From: Ruminococcus sp. | GTDB taxonomy: Bacteria; Bacillota; Clostridia; Oscillospirales; Ruminococcaceae | Length of the DNA: 9,388 nucleotides | Direction: 5' to 3' | Assembly (NCBI GenBank): GCA_003488415.1 | Contig: DNLQ01000193.1 | Span: forward strand, 1-9,388 | Part shown: positions 1-5,238 of the stretch, piece after piece | Layout of the letters: each line of letters starts with the position of its first letter | Numbering within the stretch: the stretch's first letter is position 1 | Position numbers and translations under genes: made by a program | The notes under the pieces: model-generated | The model's input: only the letters and a program-made list of their open reading frames with translations | Database searches by the model: none | Told to the model about the DNA's origin: nothing

Positions 1-269
1 TGCTGCTTGATAAGGCTGCATTCGAGAATAAGGGCTTCAAGCTCGCTGTCGGTCACAATGAAGTCATAGTCCCACACCTTTGCCACCATTGCAGCGACTT
101 TCGGCAGGTGATCGGGGTTCTCACGGAAATAGCTGGTGACACGGTTTTTAAGGTTCTTTGCCTTACCGATGTAAATTATAGCTTTTTCCCTGTTCTTCAT
201 TATGTATACTCCGGGAGAGGTCGTCAGCTTTGAAGTTTTTTCCCGGAGATAAGGGAGTCTCGGATTCAT
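1..269 (-). CDS. uvrC: UvrABC excinuclease subunit C, N-terminal part (cut by window edge)
   Basis: UvrC makes the two incisions flanking a DNA lesion in nucleotide excision repair, acting in the cytoplasm with UvrA and UvrB. Only the first 89 residues lie here; the gene runs off the left edge. They form the GIY-YIG nuclease domain that cuts on the 3' side: GVY at residues 20-22, YIGKAKNLKNR at 33-43 with the conserved Arg43, and SELEALILE at 75-83 holding the metal-binding Glu. The start is clear: AAGGAGGAGG lies immediately upstream of the ATG at 269. That ribosome binding site overlaps the stop codon of the preceding gene (281-279), so the two genes are very probably co-transcribed from the promoter at 1066-1094. 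UvrC proteins are usually about 600 residues, so most of the gene is missing. Nothing is unusual in the visible part. The identification is secure. Confidence 0.96.
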   Translation of the reverse strand, partial: MNPRLPYLREKTSKLTTSPGVYIMKNREKAIIYIGKAKNLKNRVTSYFRENPDHLPKVAAMVAKVWDYDFIVTDSELEALILECSLIKQ

Positions 270-278
270 GCCTCCTCC

Positions 279-971
279 TTATTGCCTGTCATAGTATTTC
301 TTTCCGGAATTGGGACGGAAGTATGTGCGGATATATCCGTCCTTGGAAAGCACCACGAATTCATTGGTAGCCTCGATGTAGTATACCATATCGCCGTCCT
401 CAGCCTCAGTCTTGCTGAGTGCGTCAGGGTTGTTAATGACATCGCTTGCACCTTTTTCGTACTCCTGTGCATTTGAGTAGCTGAAATCGTTACTGAACTC
501 GCCGCCGTGCTTTTCCCAGTGCTGGTCAAGGAGCTTCTTGCTGCGGAAGCTGTACTCAACGTATGCAGAGTCATCCCAGTCTGCCCAGCTCTCCGTCACA
601 GCCTCTGTAACGGTCTCGGTATGCTGATTCTTGGGCGCTTTGGTAGTCTTGGGCGGTTTAGTGGATTTAGGGGGCTTTGTAGACTTCGGAGCCTTTGTGG
701 CTTTTTCTGTTTCAGTCTCCGGGACAGCCGTAGTTTTTGCAGGCTTTGTATTCTTAGCGGAGTATACGGTGGTTTTCTCTTCCTTAGCAGCAGTCACGAC
801 CTCCAGGATCAGCTCATATCTTTCAGTGGGAGCTATTGTAACGACTTCGATCCCTGGAGAAGCCTCCTCCTGCTGAGTGTGTCTGCTGCCGAGTCCGGAC
901 GACATCACAATGACAGTGACTGTCAGTATAATTGCAGCGGCTGCAATAATGGCAGCTGTTTTTTTATTCAT
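279..971 (-). CDS. Exported, membrane-anchored protein with C-terminal BECR/toxin-like domain
   Basis: 230 residues. An N-terminal signal or anchor helix (about 5-27, after MNKK) is followed by a long linker. The linker contains a Lys/Thr/Pro-rich stretch (about 65-115) with four 6-residue TKxPKx repeats, and then a folded C-terminal domain (about 138-230). That domain has the pattern HWEKHGGEF (151-159), a Tyr/Glu-rich helix (EYEKGASDV, 170-178), a strand pair with NEFVVLSKDG, RTYFRP (215-220) and a final KYYDRQ. From memory this resembles C-terminal domains of polymorphic and contact-dependent toxins of the BECR fold (Barnase-EndoU-ColicinE5/D-RelE), with His and Arg/Thr as likely active-site residues; this is inference. 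The start at 971 is chosen because GGAGG precedes it by 7 bases; an upstream in-frame ATG at 1010 would precede the Shine-Dalgarno. The stop codon lies 9 bases before uvrC. No immunity-type gene is adjacent, so a toxic role is unproven. Confidence 0.72.
   Translation of the reverse strand: MNKKTAAIIAAAAIILTVTVIVMSSGLGSRHTQQEEASPGIEVVTIAPTERYELILEVVTAAKEEKTTVYSAKNTKPAKTTAVPETETEKATKAPKSTKPPKSTKPPKTTKAPKNQHTETVTEAVTESWADWDDSAYVEYSFRSKKLLDQHWEKHGGEFSNDFSYSNAQEYEKGASDVINNPDALSKTEAEDGDMVYYIEATNEFVVLSKDGYIRTYFRPNSGKKYYDRQ
627..698 (-). repeat. Four tandem 18-bp units encoding TKxPKx
   Basis: Residues 92-115 of the gene at 279-971 read as four consecutive hexapeptides: TKAPKS, TKPPKS, TKPPKT and TKAPKN. 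Each is encoded by an 18-bp unit. This is a low-complexity, positively charged linker between the membrane anchor and the C-terminal domain. It probably spans or binds the anionic cell wall, and its copy number may vary between strains. Confidence 0.8.
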
Positions 972-1015
972 AACATGACCTCCGATCGTCCTCTCCGGAT
1001 ACAGCAGCATAAATG

Positions 1016-1049
1016 CGGATCTGTCAGATCCGGACGCCTGTAAGCAGGC
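1016..1049 (-). promoter_or_regulatory. Two adjacent hairpins in the 5' leader of the leftward operon
   Basis: Two perfect inverted repeats lie side by side between the leftward promoter and its first gene. One is at 1036-1049 (GCCTG, 4-base loop, CAGGC). The other is at 1016-1032 (CGGATCT, 3-base loop, AGATCCG, 7-bp stem). Neither is followed by a U-tract, so they do not look like an intrinsic terminator. They could stabilise the mRNA 5' end, or the 7-bp palindrome could be a repressor site at DNA level. The symmetry is seen directly; the function is inferred. Confidence 0.5.
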
Positions 1050-1065
1050 TGGTTTTATCTATTAC

Positions 1066-1094
1066 ATTATACTGGATAGATGCCTTTATGTCAA
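1066..1094 (-). promoter_or_regulatory. Consensus sigma-A promoter for the leftward toxin-like/uvrC operon
   Basis: Read on the minus strand, TTGACA (1094-1089) and TATAAT (1071-1066) are both perfect consensus hexamers separated by exactly 17 bases. Transcription should start near 1059, giving a leader of about 88 bases before the ATG at 971. Such a promoter is expected to be strong and constitutive unless a repressor acts on it. Confidence 0.88.
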
Positions 1095-1118
1095 GCAGAA
1101 CGGCTCTGTTCACCCCGC

Positions 1119-1136
1119 TTTGTAACCTTTGTAACC
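1119..1136. repeat. Tandem 9-bp direct repeat TTTGTAACC x2
   Basis: TTTGTAACC occurs twice in immediate succession, with the first copy at 1119-1127 and the second at 1128-1136. The pair begins 25 bases upstream of the leftward -35 box. A direct repeat of about one helical turn at this position would suit an activator binding two adjacent half-sites. No regulator can be named from the sequence. Confidence 0.45.
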
Positions 1137-1175
1137 CGGCTATGACAACTATGTTCCCGGCAGGTCAGGAACATG

Positions 1176-1210
1176 AAAGATGTGTGAAAAATAGGCGAAA
1201 AACTTGGAAA
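1176..1210 (+). promoter_or_regulatory. Phased A-tracts upstream of the rightward promoter (UP-element-like)
   Basis: Runs of A occur at 1176-1178, 1187-1191, 1198-1202 and 1208-1210, spaced 10-11 bases apart, and end 3 bases before the -35 box at 1214. A-tracts in helical phase bend DNA and, at this position, often contact the RNA polymerase alpha C-terminal domain. The outer two tracts are only 3 bases long, so the bend would be modest. Confidence 0.45.
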
Positions 1211-1213
1211 CCC

Positions 1214-1242
1214 TTGAATTATAAGGCATTTTGTGGTACAAT
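1214..1242 (+). promoter_or_regulatory. Extended -10 sigma-A promoter for the rightward operon
   Basis: TTGAAT (1214-1219) and TACAAT (1237-1242) are separated by 17 bases. The -10 box is preceded by TG plus one base (1234-1236), the extended -10 motif. Transcription should start near 1249, about 43 bases upstream of the first gene's ATG at 1292. It is the only convincing promoter I see for the gene cluster that runs to the right edge. Confidence 0.82.
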
Positions 1243-1247
1243 GACAG

Positions 1248-1263
1248 TGAGCAGATACGCTCA
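1248..1263 (+). promoter_or_regulatory. Inverted repeat at the predicted rightward transcription start
   Basis: TGAGC (1248-1252) and GCTCA (1259-1263) are perfect inverted copies around a 6-base centre. They lie where transcription from the promoter at 1214-1242 should begin. The element could be an operator, or a small hairpin at the very 5' end of the mRNA protecting it from decay. A 5-bp arm is short enough to be chance. Confidence 0.3.
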
Positions 1264-1291
1264 TAGGGATCAATAACATGGGGGGATGATC

Positions 1292-2050
1292 ATGAAAGGA
1301 AGGTATATCGCTGCTGCTGCGGCCGTACTGGTGTGCGGAGCGGCGTTCATCGGATGTGAGGGAAGGTCTCCCGGAAATGAAGGTCCGGCGCAGGAGACTC
1401 CTGCTGCACCTGAGAACGCCGCTCCTATCGATTTTTCAGCAGGATACGTCACCGTGGACGATCCGTCTCAGCCGCCGCTCTATCCGAAAAGCTATTATCC
1501 TTCAAGCAGAAGTATAGTGGGAAGGATAAACTGCTGCTTTGATGTGCCGGCAGGATTCCGGAGGACATTTGAGGACGAGAACAGTTATCTGGTGCAGTAT
1601 TCCGATCCCTCAGGAGTGAATATCATTACTGCCGAGAGCTGGAACGGATATACCTGCGATGAAGTATACAGAGAACTGAAGCATTCTCTTTCCGGGAAGT
1701 ATTCTGCCGAGAATATGAAGACAGAAGAAAACGTCAAAATAGGAAAGTACGATTACGACGCTCACTGCATAAGTCTGATAAACGACAGCGGGACTATGAA
1801 AAAGAACATTATGATATGGGTAATAGACAAGCCTGTGGAGGACGACGAATATGAGCGTGACTCTGACGGCGGATACATATACGTTACAGATGAGAGTACA
1901 GGTGAGAAGGTAAAGAAGCTGTCAGCACACTACTGCTTTACCTTTGCAGTTGAGTCTGCCGAGGAGAATACCGAAGGCATGATGAAGACAGCACTCAGCT
2001 TTGTGACTACCCGTGAGGACATGGAAAAGGAGGGCATTTACCTTGGATAA
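1292..2050 (+). CDS. Small secreted lipoprotein, possibly PsbP/Mog1-like fold
   Basis: 252 residues. The N-terminus has MKGRY, a hydrophobic stretch and FIGC, placing a lipidated Cys at residue 22. A Pro/Glu/Ala-rich spacer (about 25-50) follows, then a soluble domain. The domain begins CCFDVPAGFRRTFEDEN, continues with short strands (YLVQYSDPSGVNIITAES), a helix (CDEVYRELKHSL) and a final strand-helix near VESAEENTEGMMKTALSFV. This strand/helix order resembles PsbP/Mog1-type domains such as DUF1795, but only loosely; I do not recognise a definite family. The start at 1292 is preferred over the in-frame ATG at 1286 because the G-rich Shine-Dalgarno (1280-1285) directly abuts 1286 but stands 6 bases from 1292. 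It is the first gene of the rightward operon and overlaps the dockerin gene by 8 bases. A role as an accessory factor for the wall-assembly genes is inferred from position only. Confidence 0.8.
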   Translation: MKGRYIAAAAAVLVCGAAFIGCEGRSPGNEGPAQETPAAPENAAPIDFSAGYVTVDDPSQPPLYPKSYYPSSRSIVGRINCCFDVPAGFRRTFEDENSYLVQYSDPSGVNIITAESWNGYTCDEVYRELKHSLSGKYSAENMKTEENVKIGKYDYDAHCISLINDSGTMKKNIMIWVIDKPVEDDEYERDSDGGYIYVTDESTGEKVKKLSAHYCFTFAVESAEENTEGMMKTALSFVTTREDMEKEGIYLG

Positions 2051-2444
2051 AAGAACAAAGAACCGCTGGCTGAGATGGCTCTGGTTCCTTGGCGCTGCAG
2101 CCGGAGCTGTGTTCATAACACTGCATCCCGCGGCTTCACCGGCAGTTCCCGGTGAGGCGGTCACTGCTTCTGCTGAGACTCCGCAGCAGGAGAATGATCT
2201 TATCCTTGGGGATGTCAACAAGGACGGAGTACTGGACGCTGCCGATGTACTTGCACTACAGAACATATATCTTACAGGCTCAGGGGATCTGACACCCGAA
2301 GAACAGCTTGCACTTGCAGACATCAACGGGGACGGAGTCGTGGATACATCCGATACCGGACTGCTCACAGCCTATCTGTCAGACAGCTCCGTAGATGTGG
2401 GAAGCGTGTCATTGAGGGACTACGCCGGACGCCTTACGGGCTGA
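2043..2444 (+). CDS. Stand-alone exported type I dockerin protein
   Basis: 133 residues with a TTG start. AAGGAGGG (2027-2034) stands 8 bases upstream, and the resulting N-terminus (DKRTKNRWLRW, then a hydrophobic helix and a likely cleavage site near TASA|E, residue 44) is a classic signal sequence. The in-frame ATG at 2013 would lie upstream of this ribosome binding site and add residues before the signal. The rest is essentially one type I dockerin: two EF-hand-like calcium loops, DVNKDGVLDAAD (57-68) and DINGDGVVDTSD (93-104), each followed by a hydrophobic helix. Dockerins bind cohesins on scaffoldins or other surface proteins. Here there is no enzyme, carbohydrate-binding module or other domain, only a 20-residue tail. 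The presumed cohesin-specificity positions 10-11 of the loops are AA and TS. It overlaps the preceding lipoprotein gene by 8 bases. Its partner is unknown. Confidence 0.87.
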   Translation: MDKRTKNRWLRWLWFLGAAAGAVFITLHPAASPAVPGEAVTASAETPQQENDLILGDVNKDGVLDAADVLALQNIYLTGSGDLTPEEQLALADINGDGVVDTSDTGLLTAYLSDSSVDVGSVSLRDYAGRLTG

Positions 2445-2462
2445 CCTGTAAAGGAGACACAG

Positions 2463-3944
2463 ATGAACTTCAAGAGAATGACAGCTTCCCTTACAGTCCT
2501 TGCTGCGCTGGCAGGGACGGGCGGCTGCGGAAGGACTGTGGCAGCACAGCGCCCCGAGCCGCACCCTATAGAGGGCAGCGTTGATATAAGTTTCTTTACG
2601 GAGGAAAAGGTACCTGAGCCGGAGCCTGAGCTGCCGGCCGATCCTCTTTATGATACGGTGATCGGCGCAAAGAACGGTTCTGCACTTGCAGAACTGAAAA
2701 GCGGAAAGTGGGAGCGCACAGAGCTGGGAAACAAATTCCCGCAGCTTGTGGACGGGATCACTGATGATGCCGTTGCAGGTCCCGGCATAAGCTATGAGCT
2801 TACCCTTGATACTGACAAGTCTGTGCGTATCCTTGACCTGCTCAGGAACTATACACGAAACGACGGATCAGGCATAGAGGGCTGTGCTATAGTGACTCTT
2901 CCCGACGGGACTGTTGAGTCGATAGTTAACAGCGCACCGGATATCCCTGCGGATACTCCGGAGGAGGACATGAAGAAGGCGATCAGGAGCCTTGACTACT
3001 TCTCAACTCCCCAGCTTGTCGGAAGTACAGCAAAGATACTTGTCTCAGGCGCAATGCTTTGTACCGGAGCGGAGCAGTACTACTCCGATACCGGTTCCAT
3101 ACACGTATACGACCGCACCTTCCAGAACTGGGATTCAGACCAGTCCGGATACGGCTACGGCATAGACAGAAACCTCTTCGGTACTTCCGACGGAGGTGTA
3201 TACACCAGCTTCGGAGCATTTGCATTCTCCAGCAATACATATTTTATGAATGCGCTGAGGACTATGGGATACGATACCTTTGCACCGGTATATAATAAGT
3301 ACTTCGGCTTCAACTCTGACGGTAATCAACTGAAGGGCTATACCCTTACCACAGACTGGGACAAGATAGTACAGCCTGATCTTTCCATGCTCCGTCCCCG
3401 TGAGGACGACAGCGAGGAAACTCTCGGAGTACGTGACAGACAGACTGCCATGTTTGCTATCGGTATGTGCAATTCCGACGGCATAGACGAGAGAGTGTCA
3501 CTGATGTATATGAACGCAGTTACAGGAGCTGTAGCAAGCGGACAGATGCACTCACCGAGGATAAACTCTGCCACTGATGTTCAGACAGTACCGGGTACAG
3601 AGCCGCTTCCGGAGGAAGTAAAGAGCGGAATGTGGTCGCTGATGTACGAGGACGCTGTATACTCGAACTGCGGCCCGGCTGAGAACTACGACTTCTACAT
3701 CAAGACCGGCTCTGCAAGTACCTGGTTTGAGGATGACGGAGAGCTGAAGCCGCTGGAATGCCTTACAATAACAGGCTTCATCGCCCGTGACAGTGAGCCT
3801 CTGAAGGTAATAACCCTGTTCATACACAACGGTGCTGATTTTGCCGAATACTATACAGATGACAACGGAGAGACACAGTACTCCATCTACGCCTCCAGCT
3901 TTGTGCCGCTCTATCGTGAGATAGCGGGTATAGCTGCGGAATAG
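2463..3944 (+). CDS. Lipid-anchored penicillin-binding-protein-like transpeptidase
   Basis: 493 residues. A class B PBP-type transpeptidase domain can be read from three motifs in canonical order and spacing: STAK (188-191, context LVGSTAKILVSG, nucleophile Ser188), SSN (256-258, context AFSSNTYF) and KTG (414-416, context YIKTGSAS). Upstream, YELTLDTDKSV and IVTLPDGTVESIVNSAP match the lead-in strands of PBP domains (LTID; TGeIlAmaS.P). FAIGMC (331-336) with downstream VASGQMHSPRI matches the usual AIGQG...ANGG...P segment. The N-terminus (MNFKRM, hydrophobic stretch, GTGGC at 18-22) suggests lipidation at Cys22, though the -3 residue is Thr rather than Leu. An acidic Pro/Glu spacer (49-60) follows. 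It lacks the N-terminal transmembrane helix and pedestal domain usual for class B PBPs. AAGGAG (2451-2456) is 6 bases before the ATG. It is likely active on peptidoglycan stem peptides or a related acyl-D-Ala-type substrate; substrate and penicillin binding are not shown. Confidence 0.78.
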   Translation: MNFKRMTASLTVLAALAGTGGCGRTVAAQRPEPHPIEGSVDISFFTEEKVPEPEPELPADPLYDTVIGAKNGSALAELKSGKWERTELGNKFPQLVDGITDDAVAGPGISYELTLDTDKSVRILDLLRNYTRNDGSGIEGCAIVTLPDGTVESIVNSAPDIPADTPEEDMKKAIRSLDYFSTPQLVGSTAKILVSGAMLCTGAEQYYSDTGSIHVYDRTFQNWDSDQSGYGYGIDRNLFGTSDGGVYTSFGAFAFSSNTYFMNALRTMGYDTFAPVYNKYFGFNSDGNQLKGYTLTTDWDKIVQPDLSMLRPREDDSEETLGVRDRQTAMFAIGMCNSDGIDERVSLMYMNAVTGAVASGQMHSPRINSATDVQTVPGTEPLPEEVKSGMWSLMYEDAVYSNCGPAENYDFYIKTGSASTWFEDDGELKPLECLTITGFIARDSEPLKVITLFIHNGADFAEYYTDDNGETQYSIYASSFVPLYREIAGIAAE

Positions 3945-3953
3945 GAGATAATC

Positions 3954-5234
3954 ATGCTTTGGACATTATTCTTTGCCCTTGTGATACTTCTTATCCTGGG
4001 GGCGCTGGTCTGGGCAAGGGGAATAAAATACCGTCCCGGACTCTATATACATCTCCGCCTGGGCAAGTCCGAGGTGACACCCGTGCTGCGTGATGACGGG
4101 AACACCACTTTTGACATAGGCGGAAAGAACGGTGCGTTGCTTCGGGGAGAAAACGGAACGGTACACCTTATCTACGGTGAAGCCGAGGAGGAGCTGCGCT
4201 GGCTCAGGGGCTACCGGTACGGAAACGGTTCGGCAAAGCTGAGAGTAGTGGGAACCACAAAGAACAACCGGATGCCCTACCGTCGTTTCGTGATACTTGG
4301 TGCAGCGGCAGCAGCAGTGATAGCATTTATCGGCTTCGGATGCTTTAGGCTTCACAGAGTTGGTCAGTTCCTTGACAGGGCACAGCAGGTGCAGGTCATA
4401 CACTCCGAAACAGCGGACACAGTGAAGGACAAGAATATCACCAGTATGCTTCTTGTGAGGACTGATGACAGCGGCATTCCTGATATGATAAAGGTACTCA
4501 GTTTCAACCGGCGCAGCAAGACCGTAAAGCTGATCTCACTGCTGGGCGATACTCAGGTGGAGTGCGGCGGAAGGCTTTGCCGGCTCTGCGAGATCTCCGC
4601 ACAGGACGCCGCTTCGGTTGTGGAGAAGAATTTTGCCATAGCCGTTGACGAGGTCCTGACCGTTGACCGCAGCAGCTTCGTGAAGGCGGTTGACAGTGCA
4701 GCCGGTGTCAGAGTGGAGCTGAGCGGTGCTGACGCTGATAAGGTCAATGCCATGCTCCGGGAGCTGTACGGAGAGGATTGCACTCTTCTTGATACCCAGC
4801 GCCGTTTTCCTGCTCCGGAGGATACTGCAAGGATACGCCTTGACGGAAAGCAGGCATTGTGCTACACACTGATATATGACAGCGATGATATGATACACAG
4901 AGATCGTCTTCTTACAAAGCGTCAGGACAGTGTACTGACTGCACTTGCGGGTTCCGGCGGACTGAAAAGATTCCTGCTTCACACAGCAAGTTTTTCTGAA
5001 TGTGCAGACGGTATGTCAACAAGCATAGGTCTTGGCGACCTTATGAAGCTGGGCTTTGATACAGCGTCCTACTGGCGTGACTACCGTGATTCATACCGCA
5101 GCACAGGAAGCATAATGCTCCCTGCAAGCTGTCAGGAGATATACTCTGACGACGGCACACGCACTCTCTACACCTATCCGGCACAGCTCCGTCAGGCAGT
5201 TATCCGGATACTATGCTATGATATGAAGGGGTGA
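3954..5234 (+). CDS. Two-pass membrane protein with divergent LCP (LytR-CpsA-Psr) domain
   Basis: 426 residues. One transmembrane helix is at 3-22, a soluble region of about 85 residues follows, and a second helix lies at 112-131. The LCP-like domain follows at about 160-345. Recognisable elements are SMLLVRTDDSGIPDMIKVLSF (the LLlGsDsR...DTmmlvs strand, Asp177 kept), VKLISLLGDTQVE (normally vsLiSIPRDT), VDRSSFVKAVDSAAGVRVEL (normally vdf.gF..lVD.lGGV.V), LDGKQALCYTL and RLLTKRQDSVLTAL (normally R..RQ..vL.al). LCP enzymes transfer undecaprenyl-linked polymers onto peptidoglycan at the outer membrane face. Here the pyrophosphate-binding Arg of RDT is Gly198 and the Args of the usual YxRxR are absent, so activity is doubtful. 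The extra N-terminal helix plus soluble region is not typical of LCP proteins. AGGAG (3943-3947) overlaps the stop of the preceding gene and sits 6 bases before the ATG. Confidence 0.76.
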   Translation: MLWTLFFALVILLILGALVWARGIKYRPGLYIHLRLGKSEVTPVLRDDGNTTFDIGGKNGALLRGENGTVHLIYGEAEEELRWLRGYRYGNGSAKLRVVGTTKNNRMPYRRFVILGAAAAAVIAFIGFGCFRLHRVGQFLDRAQQVQVIHSETADTVKDKNITSMLLVRTDDSGIPDMIKVLSFNRRSKTVKLISLLGDTQVECGGRLCRLCEISAQDAASVVEKNFAIAVDEVLTVDRSSFVKAVDSAAGVRVELSGADADKVNAMLRELYGEDCTLLDTQRRFPAPEDTARIRLDGKQALCYTLIYDSDDMIHRDRLLTKRQDSVLTALAGSGGLKRFLLHTASFSECADGMSTSIGLGDLMKLGFDTASYWRDYRDSYRSTGSIMLPASCQEIYSDDGTRTLYTYPAQLRQAVIRILCYDMKG

Positions 5235-5238
5235 TAGG

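Noticed and set aside
972..1010. Upstream ATG (1010) as start of the toxin-like membrane protein
   Set aside because: It would place the GGAGG ribosome binding site inside the coding region and put charged residues ahead of the MNKK signal sequence.
507..1043. 178-residue plus-strand open frame opposite the toxin-like gene
   Set aside because: Its Gly/Leu/Phe-rich repeats are the complement of the TKxPKx linker codons, no Shine-Dalgarno precedes it, and it runs through the leftward gene's ribosome binding site and leader hairpins.
1016..1049. Intrinsic terminator in the divergent region
   Set aside because: The stems are short and no T-run follows on either strand; the position between promoter and gene also argues against it.
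2013..2042. ATG at 2013 as start of the dockerin gene
   Set aside because: The AAGGAGGG at 2027-2034 lies downstream of this ATG and is correctly spaced for TTG 2043, which also gives a clean signal sequence.
1922..2368. 148-residue minus-strand open frame over the lipoprotein/dockerin junction
   Set aside because: It is antisense to two genes with clear start signals and domains, and its Ser/Ala-rich composition mirrors the dockerin codons.
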